Part shown: positions 37,301 to 50,900 of the stretch, in pieces
Layout of the letters: the number at the start of each line of letters is the position of its first letter
Numbering within the stretch: the first letter of the stretch is position 1
Source of the DNA: Lutjanus erythropterus
Taxonomy: Eukaryota; Chordata; Actinopteri; Lutjaniformes; Lutjanidae
DNA length: 64,000 nt
Assembly (NCBI GenBank): GCA_020091685.1
Contig: CM034606.1
Location: 21,902,695 to 21,966,694, forward strand
Reading direction: 5' to 3'
Translations under genes and position numbers: made by a program
Notes under the pieces: generated by a model
What the model saw: only the letters and a program-made list of their open reading frames with translations
Database searches by the model: none
What the model was told of the DNA's origin: nothing

Positions 37301-40233
37301 CGGTCTCTACCAAACAAACATGTTTTCTCACATCTGGAGAACAAGATTTGTAGCTCAGGACATCTATGCAGCACTACACTACTTCATTTTAATCAGAGGT
37401 GGGAAGTAAAAATACTTAGTTACTGTACATAAGTAGAATTTTCAGGCACCTGTGTTTTACTTGAGTATTTATTTTTGTAACTTTTTTCTTTTATCCCCTA
37501 CATTGTAAGACAAATATTACAAATACGTACATTTTCAATGTTTGCTATTTTGGTGTTAATGCATTTCAGCTGAATTATTATATTATTATTTTATTTATTT
37601 CATTTTGCATCATTGCATGCCACCTTCAGCCATCAAGACTGATTCAATCTAAATGAATGGGACAGTAAAGATGGTTCCTTGGTTTATCCATCAGCGCATC
37701 ACACACCACAGACATAACAAGTTAAAGTAAAAGACACAACAAGACAAAACAGACGAGAGTGTGAGACTCAGTCGTGGAGAAAACGTGAGGTTCAGTTAAC
37801 TTTGCACAGAAACAGCTGGTAGAAATACTTTTATACTTTGAGTACATTTCAGAGCCTGTACTCTTTCACTTGAGTAAAAAAGTTGAATCAGCATTACGTC
37901 ATCTTTTTATTACAATGCACTGTAAAAAAAAAAAGTTGAATAAACACTTAATTTCAAGGCGTCTGCCTTCGCTAGATTTGAGTTTTGAATCAAACTCAAA
38001 ACTCTAACCCTTAAGTTTTGAAAAAGTTTTGCCGACCTATTTTCTTTTTTAGATAAACATCCTATCTTTAAGTTTAAGAAACCCCCCAAAATGTGTATTT
38101 CAAAAATGTTTCACAGTGAACTGTGAACCTGATTTATCATTATTTGGAAGCTTGTTGTTAAGAATGTTAATTATTACATTCAGTTCACTCTCACATAAAT
38201 GAAATTTATGCAACAAATTTTAAAATATATTGATAGGGAGTTTCTGAAAGTCTAGGATTTAAGTTTATGTTAAGAAGAAAAGTAAATAATCAAAACAAAA
38301 CACTGTTACTTGGTAAAACTTTTTCAAAACTTATGAGTTTGAGTTGGGCTCAAAACTCAAAAATCTATTAAGTTAAGTTGCCTTGAAATTTTGAGTTTTC
38401 TCAACCTTTTCATTTTACAGCATATCTTTGCTTCCACTTGAGTAAATTGTGTGTGTTTAGTCACACAATTTACCTTTATCAGCACATTTGTAGCGTCTGA
38501 GATTTCTGTTTTATTTTGATTAACTGTGCAGCCCTAATTCTTATCACCAGTTTTGTAGGGGTTTCCCTGTTTTTTCAGCTCATGATAAATTCCTGTAACA
38601 GTGAATATTTACCTCAGCTTCAGATTTGTTTGCTTATTTGTGAAATTCAATGAGATTCAGGAAACGTGTCCTGGAAAACACGGTTGGTCATCCGCTCTGT
38701 GGCCTCAAAATGCTGCCGACAAATCATAAGTACATATTAGTCATCACATCAAGAGAATGTAGACCAAACCAGATCTGTTAGTCATAGTCAACATGGCACT
38801 GCTCTGTCATACTGAGTAACATTACCTCAGGATTTACTGGAAGAAAGTAAGTAAGCTGTGTGTTCTCATTTACAGTTAAGTCACTTTGTCCCTGGAAAGC
38901 ACAAAATCACCTCATTTTTGGAACTGAATCCCTTTGGCTGCTGGTTTCATGTGCAGGTATAATTTTTAGTCACATGTTATTAAAAACTCTTCCCTCTCCT
39001 GCAACCGATCCCTGGCTTTGCAGTGAAGGAGAGCAGCCAGCGAAAGTGGAGCAGCAGCCAGCGGACGAGAGCGAGCGCAACGGGATGATAGAGAGATGAA
39101 TAAGATGAGAGGCTGAAGCCAAATCAATAGTCTTCTCTCTAATTCACTATCCTGAATGCAAACGACAAATGCTGGACAATCGATGGTGGAACGGACACAC
39201 GCACGCACACGCACGAATACGCACACACACACAAACAACTCGGACGCACCGCCCCCACTGTTATCGACAGGTTAAAGCGACATCAGTGTGTTTAGACAGA
39301 TGACAGGGCTTATGGAGGCCTGTGTGGAATACGCTATCAACCTGGGACACATACACACACACACACACACACACACTCATATGGTGCATACTGCAAGGCT
39401 TTAGGGCAGAAATGAAAAAGAAGAATTTGTCCTTGTGTTTTTCAGAAATTGAAAGGAAACAAAAGTTAAATCATAATCATTTTATATTGATATCAAAATA
39501 TGAGACTAGATATCTTAGATTTTGTTTGATATTGTTTTATTGTGATGTGGCGTAAGTGTTGCCTTTCCCTTGTTTTGCAGTTGAGACATTTTCTGAACTT
39601 ATCAGACTGTTTTATCTCTACTGTTATTTGCCTTCCTCAGTAAGTCATTATATCCACATTACTGATGATTATTTATCAAAAAATCTCATTGTGTTAAAGG
39701 TGCAGGAAGTGATTCTGGAAAAAGATATCACTCCCAGGTTGTGAATCAATCAACTAACTTACTGACCTGTGATTGGCCAGTGTCTCCCATCACAGGCTAG
39801 ATTTTCTAAAGCTTGAAAACAGAGACAACAGGAGGAGTCTAAGTCTAGTTCAGTGGTTCTCAAATAGAGGTCTAGGGACCCCCAGAGGTCCATGGCACTC
39901 TGCCAAGGGTTCATGAAAAGTTTTCAGTCATTCATTTAAATGATCACGATATTTATTAGATATATTTATTTATATATTTGTTTTTGTTTTTATAAAAGGC
40001 TTCAGAGTTTAACGAATAATATGTAAAAATACAAATTAATGCATCACCCATTCATGGTGAAAACCAGCTTCAGATATTGGATTTGCAACACCGATCCACA
40101 TTTCAATCTAAATTCCATAACTTTTTGTAATTACTATGCTAAAAAAAAGCAAATTTAGAGCTGCCATCATGGGAACTACTAATACTACTACTATTACTAC
40201 TACTACTTCTACTACTACTACTACTACTACTAC

Positions 40234-40267
<34 letters not shown>

Positions 40268-43200
40268 TAATAATAATAATTAATAATAATAATAATAATA
40301 AGAAGAAGAAGAAGAAGAAGAAATGGAAAAAAAAAAGTAGATCGGTACATCTTTATTCTCTTCCTGGGTATCTGTGTTGACATGATGCAGATATTTGTAA
40401 AACATGTCAAATATGGTTCTAATATGTTTCTCTTGTGTTGTTAATCTGCACAACTAAGAAAAGTCTAAAAAAATAGCCAAATCGTTCCAAAGACCATACA
40501 TGAGGGGACTCTCAGGTGTATTTTCTATCTGAGAAAAGATTGAGAACCTCTTGCCTAGTTTTTTCTTAGGTCACTAGAATTACGTAATGCTTGAAGGTTA
40601 TTGTGGAATTTTTCCTCAGTAATGCCAAAATAAACTGCCTCCCCCAGCTTTAATATTTTGTGAAAGCACCAATAATCACCCCTACATTATTACTGGAATA
40701 AATATCGAGGTATTTCTTCAGAAATTGTGCGATATTTTATTTTGTCAAAATTGCCCAGTTGTGTGTTTCAGACCGTTTGTTTATGGCTTTGATTCTTTGT
40801 GTGTGTGTGTTGTAGTTTTCTTTCTTTTTTTTTTTTACCCGTGTCTGTAAACACTCCCAGTCTTAAGCATTGTTTACCATTGTATACACTCAGTTACGAC
40901 TGCCAGCATCTGTGCGCAGTTAGGTGGCATGGTTACCACCAGCCATTATAAACCTGTAAAGCTTAATCACTGTTAATGATAGAGTCAAGTGGAAACACAC
41001 ACATACGAACACACACAGCACAGGCATACATACACACATAAGCACAGTGTGTTTTTTCCATACCGCCACCCACGGCCTTATGGGAAGGATGGGCCCCTAC
41101 CAGAGCTTTAACCACTACAAAGGCAATCTCAGATTACACACACGCACACACTCACAAATGCTGAGTGTGACACCTTATGGACTGGGGAAGAGCAGGGAGC
41201 AGCCATTTCTGCATTTAACAAGATCTTCTGGGAAATTTACAGTAACTGTTTGTTTACAGTAATGGTTTGTTTGGATAAACATAAGAGAGGCACTTTGACT
41301 TTTGATGTTTTTTAATGAAACATAAGAGAGAGTGATGGGAGGGCAGCGAAAGTGGAAAAAAAACAGAGTTAAGAAGAAGAAGAAGGAGAGAATGAAAATG
41401 AAATTATAGAAGGGGGTTGGGGGTTTGGAGGGGAGAGGGGTGGGAGGGAGGAGGGGGTGACAAAAAGTGGAGCGCTGGTTTCTAACCAAGGCTTAATATT
41501 TGGAGTTGGCTGCTAGTTGATTGTCGGAGCATCTGGTTATTTAGCTCCATTCAGACAGATCTTTTGTTTGGATTGGTTTCTGCTCTGGGCAAGTGAGAGA
41601 CTAATCTGCCAAATGCACAAAGCACTGCACATATGTCCAGCGAGCCCGACTCGTAAAGTCAACGCCTCACTCTTTATTTCTTAGTTTGCCTTTTCTTTTT
41701 CTTTCTTCCTTTCTTTTTTCCTCCTTCTTTCCTTTCTCTCCGTTATTTGTTCTATTTCATCTCTCCTCTTTGGATAGCCCTTTTTTGTTTCCATGCACTC
41801 GTTCTATTATTTGTGACAATTGTGTGGAATAGAGTCCAAGATTTTTTCCTTTGTGTTTATAATTACCCAGCGTGCATTGCTGGCCCAGCACCAGGACTGC
41901 CATCAGCTTCTTTTGTTCCACTTCCTCCCTGTGTTTCTTTTGTTTTTGTTTTTCCTTTTATTAAATGATAAATATTTATGTCATTTTCTCCCCCCCTCCA
42001 ACAGGATTGTTTGTTTCATGAATAGAGGGACCGCAACAACCCACTGGGGTGCTGTTGAGAGGAAGGATTTTCTTTAAAGATAGTGGATGCTTGTCTTAAA
42101 GAGGGGAGTGCGAACAACAGATTGGCCGAGATAATAAGAGTTTGGTTTGAACCGCTGAAAACGTGTTGGATTATCATCAAGAACACCGGGGCATTGAAAG
42201 AGAAGTTTGCCAGTTTGTCTTAATTCCAGAGAGGCTGAACAGGTGACAGTCATGAAAAGAATATAAAACATCACGAAAGCAACACCTTTAGGCCATCACT
42301 GCCTTTACATCTTTGTGTTGTAATGATCAGGACGAGCGTTTCTCAGTTATGTCTTCCTCCACTCTCCTGTAGGGCATTTGTTTTTTTTCCAGTACAGGTG
42401 CTAAAACAATACTGACTAAAACAGTCTTTAAAAAACAAGCACAAATTTGCAGTACCTGCAATCAGCTAATGCAATCTACATACACGCATGCATCCATGTG
42501 TGCATGCTTGGACACACACAAATAACCACCTGACCTCCATTGGTGAATGAGGTCACCCCTTTTTACCAGTTGACATGAACACACACCGTCTCACACAGAC
42601 ATTTAACCTTCATGCCAAACTTCAGCCCCTTAGGACAGAAACTATGGTCACCAAAGGATGGGTGATTTTTGTCAACCAACGGAGCAACCTATAGAGCTTC
42701 TGTTTGCAGTCAAAAAAGATGCAAAAAGTGATGATCAGTGACATTAAAGAACAGTTTTTTTTAAACTGTTAACAGTTTAAAGTATACTTGAATATGTAAG
42801 TAGAAATAAAAACAAAACCGTTAACAAATTTACGTTGAAAATACATAAATAAAGCTAAACTGAACTGCATAAATTTAACACAAAATAACAGTTACAGTAC
42901 TAATAACAGCAAAATAAGTTTTCAGTTGGTATTTTTGGTATGAATGAGGCACCGTAAACTGCAGCGTGATTCAGTCCAGTAGGCACCGGACATTTAGGAA
43001 CCAGTCCCATGTTGCCACCAGGTTTTGGTAACCAGCCCTACTCTCCTCCTGTGCTCGTCTCTTTCCACACTCGACGTCCCTCTACACGCTCATGCACACA
43101 TATTTCCGAGTCACGGTTTAGAAGCAGAGCAGTCATCCAGGTAATATTGACATCACAGAGGAATGATATTGGTGTCCAGTTTCAATCCTGCCATCAGAGA

Positions 43201-46200
43201 ACCAGAGACGGTGTTGGTTTTCAGTTCAGTACACACCACAGGACTGAGCAGAGGAAGGCCTTTAAGTTGCGATGGATAAATACAACTGAAGCAAAAATGA
43301 AAGAAGAGACAGACGAGACCTGTTTCATGTTCGGTGCATCTATAGTGCAGCTTTGATGGACTTTAAACAGAGCTGCTTCTCTGACCTTTGACATATATGA
43401 GAAGCACCAAACTCTTACTGCGCTGTGCTCTCTTCGGTCTACTCTGTTTTATTCTATTTTATTCTATTCTCCCCAACCAGTTCTGGATCAGCTGCCCTTC
43501 ATGATGATGTCACATCCTCTGATCCCTGCCAGCCTGGCGCCGGCCTCCGTTTCCATGGCGATGGGCCAGATGAACCGACTGAGCACACTGGCTAGCATGG
43601 CCAACGTGGCGCACCTCCACGCCAAGCCCCCTGCCAGGGCTCCCACCTCCGTCATTAAGGTGAACTGAGAGGCCCATCAGCCCGGTGGAGCTGACCACCA
43701 GCCAGTAATTCATGTGACACTCAGAAATTCATGACGTTACAATTAGTTTTAATTCATTTAAGTGTTGGTTGAAAAATGGGATATTTGGAAAAACAAAATA
43801 TGTCACTAAATTAAAAAGCTTTCAGCTTGTTTTTAACACTTAAAGTTTAAATCTCTTTCATCCAGTAGTTTGGGATTAAAACCGGTAACTGTCCACTGGT
43901 GGATATGTACATGCTGGATCATTACCAGACTGTAATCAGCTGTTTCTCGGCTTGTTGTCACGCCCATATCTTGAAAACAGACTGAAACTTCTAAGCCATT
44001 TTAGTCACTTTGCTTAAAAACAGTCCCATGTTCCAGGTTACACTGTCAAGACTGATTAAAGGCGGTTTGGAAGAACTACATATCGGCAAAAATGTCAAAT
44101 TCTGTCAGGCCTCACAAAGTATTACACCATGTCCTCGTCAGTCGCAGGAAGTACCGTCTCCGGTCATAATTTTAACGATGCAGGCCATTGTTTTTCAAAC
44201 TCTGGACTGGTCCCAAAGATGGTTTACGAGGCTTATTGAAATGAGAGCCGAATTTTCCAGAGAAAAAAAGAACACCGTAATATTTACTGGCCGTGCCAAG
44301 AACAGCCAACCATTTTCTTCTCACTACAGGTGATTTGTGGCCTATTCTGCCCTCCGAAGCCTAAATGCAAATTTGGGGATTAAGTCCAGAAATTTTTTTT
44401 GGCATCTGTTTTACCATAAAGGAAATAATTTAGCTATAAATTGGTCATTTCTGGGTTTTAGAAACTGGCGTCCCACTCTGCATGGAGACGAACAATGAGA
44501 CAGCCAAAGCAAAAGAGGAATAAAGCTAGCTGGCAAGATAGTTACAGGCTAGTCATAGTTAAAACTGAATGTTCTTTTTCTATCTTTAGCTCTCTCTGTA
44601 ATTGAAATATAAATATTTTGTTGAATTTGTTAATAATTCAGTTTGTTATCATCAGAACTATAAGAGCCAGTAATAACTATGTGATTAAGAAAGCAGATAA
44701 GCTATTTCAGTTAAAAGGTTTAAACAATAGGCTAGCTTAGGAGAGTAGCAGCAGGAACTCCTGTGTCAGTTTTTGACTTTAAACTGGAATTCACCCAATT
44801 TGGTGTGCTGCCTTTAAATTTAAAGGCATTAAATTCTAGATTAATTTTAGTAAATAATAGTAAATTGACAGTAAAACAGATACATAATCCACATGAACTG
44901 AAAGAACTCCCGTTGACTGTACGTAATGCATTTTACCCGTGCATTCACTAAAGATTATCTGGTCCAGAGTGCAGCATTGACATATTTTAAGTATTTTAAG
45001 TATGTAAGGTCTGTGACAGTTGTGTCTTTGGGTAAATTAATCATCATTAAAGGCATAAAATGTAAGCACAAAGGGCATTACAAACTCACTCCTAAATTTC
45101 AAGGTTTCTGTAGCTGCTGCTCTCAGCCTTTGTAGGGAAATATTGCTTCCAAAGTAAAGTTTTATCCATTGTGGTTTGCTTATTCATATGTTTTGTACGC
45201 TGTAAGCCAACATTTCCAGCTGATATTGTCACAATAATCATTCTTTGTTGTCTGGTAGGAGCGAGTGCGTGACAGCCCCTCCCCTTCTCCCTCATTGGAG
45301 GAAGCTCAGATGTCATCCAATCACAGCAGCAGTGTGTCCAGTTCACCGTCTCACACAGAACGCACCGCAGAAACCACACGTACGTACTTACCTGTGTGAT
45401 CTGCCCAGGTAACAGAAGGATGCTTCAGCTATAACAACATCTGTGAGGAATTTATGAGTTTATAACTTTTTATATTTTTTAAATTCAGACCCACTCGACA
45501 ACGGGCTGCCATCAAGTCACGGCGTGTTGGGACATTCCCCTGGTGTGGTGCAGGCGGCCAGAGAGACAGATGTGACTTCAGTGGAGCACAGCAAGGAGAA
45601 CAAGAGAGGCCACACTGACAGAGGTAAAATACACAGTCATGTTTGTATAGACAAATCACAAATTAAAATGTAGCTTCTTGTATTTAGACGTCTTTGGTCT
45701 TATTTACACAAATTACGCAAATTTATTGAATGACAATGTCAGCTTCCTTTCAAAGGTTAAGTTCTTGCTGTTTTCTGAGAATTTCCTGTGACGGTCATTA
45801 ATCATTCAATGATTTTTAATGAGTAATGATTATTTCTTGTACAAATCAATCACCTTTAAACAAAGTCTGTCAATACAGAACAACAAGTGCTCAGTTTCCA
45901 TCTGATCCATCCAGCTATATCATCATTATGCCTCTGCGCTGCCAACAGTTGTGGCCTTAGGCATTATGTTTTCAGGTTGTCTGTACCTCCATCCCGTTAC
46001 CTCAAAGATGCATTAATAGAATGTCTTCAAACTTGGCACAAATGTCCAGTTGGACTCAAGGTCAAGGTCACTGCAACTTTACGTTTGTCTCATTCTTTTG
46101 ATTGCAATATCTCAGGAAGACCTGGACAGAATTCCTTTAAATTTGGTACAATGTTCATGTCAACTTCAGGATTGGATGAACTGATTAGAATTTAGCGGTC

Positions 46201-47879
46201 AAAAGTCAAAGTCACTGCAACCTCGCAAAACACACTTTTGGACTTTTGGACACACAAATTTTTAATAGGATAAAATGATGAGGTGATTAAATTTCATTTG
46301 CAGAAAGTCAAAGGTCAGCCTCACTGTGACATCTTAATGTTCAGCTCTCTCTCAGTCCTGTGTCATCAAGTGTCTCACTGGGAATTATTCCCTGGAATGC
46401 CTATATAGTTGTAAGTTCCATTTTGCCAAAAAAAAACAATCAACATATCTTTTATTAAATTCCTTCAAAATCTTTACTACACATATTATATGAGTGTGGA
46501 CAGACATTGATGTAAACTGCAACTTGACTGCTTGGGGAGGCAAATGACCATGAGGCGGCAATTCTAGTTTATACTCACACTTTTGGCAACGGTCTGATGG
46601 TTTACTTAACACTATTTTAAAAGACAAAGGGTTTGTCAGGAAAGAAATATCTCAGTAACAGGTCGATAAGGATTCACAGTCTCACAGCTCCTCTCCTCCT
46701 CTTCTCCTCCTCGCTGTCGGTGGCCCCCCTGGCTTCCCGCGGAGAGCAAAGACAAATAATTCTGCAAAACAGGGCTCCATTAGACCAGGAAGCAGTGTTA
46801 CATTAGCGAGCCATTTGCCGGGCCGCGGCCTAACGAGCCAGGCGGCCTCCCGCGCTCTCAGCTGGACCTCATCTGCATAACGACCGCCTCCCTGTCGTTA
46901 GGGCCCGCGTTGCCACGGCGCTGCAACGTCAGTTGTTTGGTTCTCTCTGTCAGGGAGGTTTGCATTAGCTTAATGAGGACTGCTCAAGGACAAACAGTCA
47001 GCAGAAATCCACGGCGAGGAGAGAGACGAGAGGAACAGAGAGTTTGTATGTGTGTGCACGCGCCTGTGCAAATGTATTCTAATACTGAATCACATTATTC
47101 AGTAATCGAATCTAGAAATCACAAAGGCCTCCCAGGTAAGGTTTCAGATGCTGTCAGGTATCTGTGAACATATTGACAAAGCAGTGATGGCACCAACGAC
47201 GTGAACGCCATGCATCACACATCGCATTTATGCAATTGATTTCCAATTGATTTTGCTGCATGCAAATGAAACACATGTACATTTGCTGGATGGCAGGCTT
47301 TTGTATTTGACCTACAGCACATCACAGAATGGGTTTATCGTGGATTGAGCAGAGTTTCAAAGAGCACTCCAGCGCTGTCACTCTATCAATCTATTGTATG
47401 ATAATCTCCGAGTGTGTATGGGAGTCCGTTTTGGCTGTGTGTGCTGTTTCAGTGGTCTTTGAACAACGTATCCATGCAGCAAAGATCAGAGGCCATCCCT
47501 GACACCTCACTCCCATTAACCAAACATCAGCAGAATTTTATTCTCTCTCTGTCTCTCTCCTTCTCTCCCTCCCTCCCGTTCTCTTCCGCTGACTGGCAGT
47601 CTTCACGTGGTGAAGTTCATTAGCCCTGGGGACGGGTGGGAGAGGAATAAGAGAGATGAAGTTGGGAGAAAAGAGAAAAACAGACAGTGACCTTGGTTAG
47701 GAAGATGGGTAAATGATCAAACGAGCTGGCAGCCGTGTGTATGTGTGTGTGTATTTATGCCAAACGTGTGTGTGAGTGTGAGGTAAAGTAGGCGTAAAAC
47801 AGTAACTCAATAAAGGATCAGTCACATCCAAGGAGCCTGGGGAGCCCACGCTGCTGACTGCGCACTTCAGCGGCTACGA

Positions 47880-47914
<35 letters not shown>

Positions 47915-50900
47915 TGTATGTGAGCCACGGGAGTGTAGTTGGATGCCCTCCGCTGAGCTCGCCAGCACCTGCTAATTACCTTTCTCTACAGAGCAATGCT
48001 TTTAGCAAGAAAGAGGGAGAAAGAGGAGGAGGGGGGGGTATTGCTTCTCATCTGTGAAACACCTTGAATGTGACAGTTGCCAAGACATGAGGCCGAGGCG
48101 GAGAAGGGGAGGTGGGTGGATTTGGAGCAGAAGATGCTGTGGTCAGCTAAGTGGAGAAAACACTGTCATTTGTCACAGACAGAGAAAAGTGCCAGATATC
48201 ACATCGCACGTTCGCACTCGTCTCTGCTCCAATAACCGCCGGACTCCCAGGATGTCTTCGTCCTCAGTGGCTCGGATGACAGTCAACGCATAAAGTGAGC
48301 AACTGCCTGATGTGGAAAAAAAAAATGCAGAAAATGGCTAATCTTCATCTCCCCCACTGTCACGAATCGGGAACACGCAGTTCTCAGGTTTACAAACAGA
48401 TGGTCATCCATAATGCAGCTTCTTAGCTGTTTTTATGGGAGATGTCAAGCTGTGATGCATTATCAATAGGCAGAGTGCCATCTAATAAAGGGTAACCACA
48501 TTTTCAAAACCCCAAACCAGGACTTCTGCGTATGTCTACACGCACACAGTAATTAGTGTAAACACCTATTTACTGTTGGCCTTAATATCTTTACAAGAAA
48601 TTAAGTAAATGTATTAGTGAGCTACAAATGATAGAAATTTGCATTCAACCTTGGTTACGTACTGTTGCTGAAACGAGGATCCGTTTGCAGGTTTAAAAAA
48701 AAATGAATTCTTGGAAATAATATATCAAACATGAAAGAATTTGTATGTTGGTGAGGGTAGTGGAGACTGCTCACATCAGTCAGTGACACAAGGAAAGACA
48801 GTAAGGAAACCTAATTTACATGACACTTTTCAAACAAGTCTTTACAGGAGAGAGTAAAGAAAAAAAGATAGTTGTATGCACTGACTGAAAAAACTAATGT
48901 AATATTAAGAGTTGACAAAGTGTAAAAGCAATGATGCAACATATAAAAAACACTAAATATAAGGTTATAATAAGCAAGAAAAAGAAAAAAACAGGTGACT
49001 TTTAAGATGCTTTTAAAATGTTAATTTGAAGGTGTCTTTATTTCAGAAAGGAAAGTAAAAACGCCTACTGTTAATCGTTGCTTAAATTATCAGGTTGGGG
49101 AGTATTCCATATATTTCTTATTGTCAACAAAACCCAAGAATAGACCAAAACAAGACCATCTCTCAATACTTTGACTCCCCACCCTGTTTGTCGCACTCAT
49201 GCCCAAACCCCATCTGTTCCTACTGAGACATAAATCTTTAAAAAACGGGCCGTGTTGGGTAGCTGAAAATATATACTGAAATAAAAGAACATTTACTCCC
49301 ATAAGAAATGACTCAAGTGTAAAACAAATTGTCATTTGAAAAACCTACTCAAGTAAAAGTAAAAAGACCTGGTAAATAAATGACTTAAAATTAAAGTTAC
49401 TTAACTTTCTAATACTTTTAGTAGTAATCACAGACATTTTGATTAGTAACTGAAATTTAATTACATATTTTTGTCAGTAACTGTAACAGATAACAATTAC
49501 ATTTATTATGTAGTTACTCTCCAGCTCTCTTAGTATCCTATTGGTCATTTATGTGGAATTTTGTCATAACTAGTGCATGAATTATTGAGGTATGGCCGAA
49601 ACAATGACCTCTGACTTTTGACCACCAAAATGTAATTAGTTCATCCTTGAGTTGAAGTGGCCATTTGTACCAAATTTGAAAACGTTCGTGAGATATCACA
49701 TCATAACGAGAGCGGGAAAGACATAAGGTCATAGTGACCTTTGACCACCAAAATCTAGTTCATCTTTGAGTTCAACTTTTTTTGGTGTAAAGTTTGAAGA
49801 TGTCGCGTTCACAAGAATGTTACAAACATGAGGTCACACTGACCTTGATCTTTGACCTTTGACCTTTAAAATCAGATAATTATGGAGTCCAAGTTTGAAG
49901 AAATGCCCGCAAAAAGCATGATCCTCTCCAGGTGATAATTACATCATAGATTACCATTACACACCTTCTCACCTACTGTATGTGCAACTTCATTTTTAAA
50001 AAAGGCTGTTTCCTCCTAAAACAGCTGGACGCCTGTTGCTCAAACAGGAGCGAACACTTCATTTGTATGGGACGATTTTCCAGATTCCACAGATTCGGTG
50101 CGCTACTGTTCTGTATTTACAACAGCAGAGTGGTGTATGTGGGGAAAACTACAATGTCCATATTCAGTAATGAAGGACTATGTCATCCTGTGCAACGCTG
50201 TGTCTCACTGGTGTGTTTTTATTTGTAATGTGATAATTTAGGGACGTCAGTGGAGCTCTGTGGCACAGAGAAGTCAGCTACATCAGGCTTAGATACCCAG
50301 AAAATATGTGTCAATATGTCTGAAAATGTAAAGCAGAGAAAACTATAATCTCTTTGTGTTAAATTGATTCACCGAAAATAATATTGACACCAGAATGTCT
50401 CTCTACCCTCCAGATAACAGCTCCTTGGCCACTCACACACCCAGGGAGAGCTGTGATAGACAAGTCTACCAGAAGCCCCCATCAGGCAGGGAGAGCTGTG
50501 AGAGGGTATCTTACGCCGCGGGACAGAAGCTCCCAGCAGGTCTCCACCACACTCCCTTCATCTTCCCGGAAGGCTTGTCCTCCATAGAGACCCTGCTCAC
50601 GAACATCCAGGTGAGGCTCTGCCGGGGCTTTATTATTATTATACTCCGAGATGAATAGGAAGGGAGATGAGCCACTCTTTGGGATTTCCTGAAATGGTAA
50701 ATCGTAGACAAGGCAGACATTTAGGATATGCGGTAATTGCGATGGGCGTGTGCTGACCTGCTTCTCAGGTTTTACACGTCTTTGTTGTAGCAGAGTCACG
50801 GTGAAAGAAAGCACTTTGTGGCTGGGTTTTCACAGGGACAAAAAACATGTTTATAACCTCATCTCACCCTGATGTGATGGCAGAAATCACTTTTTTTCTG

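Larger units (their letters stand above)
36854..43480 (+). other. dach1 intron 3
   Basis: It contains the nested ACTTGAGTA-type and CACTGTAAAA-type repeats (37393-38480), a hAT-like element (39851-40552) and CA microsatellites near 39350-39376. The expected extra exon of long mammalian DACH1 isoforms (SSDGSWDKE) was looked for and not found. Sequence at 41510-41680 is free of simple repeats and might be conserved. Confidence 0.45.

Noticed and set aside
39024-39099. Possible extra dach1 exon after CTTTGCAG (EGEQPAKVEQQPADESER frame)
   Set aside because: In the phase required after exon 3 it hits a stop after about 21 codons, and the sequence does not resemble DACH1. An unannotated alternative terminal exon cannot be excluded but has no support.
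44010-44333. 107-codon open frame in dach1 intron 4
   Set aside because: No recognisable domain, no splice phase fit with dach1, and no similarity to a known family. It is probably chance.
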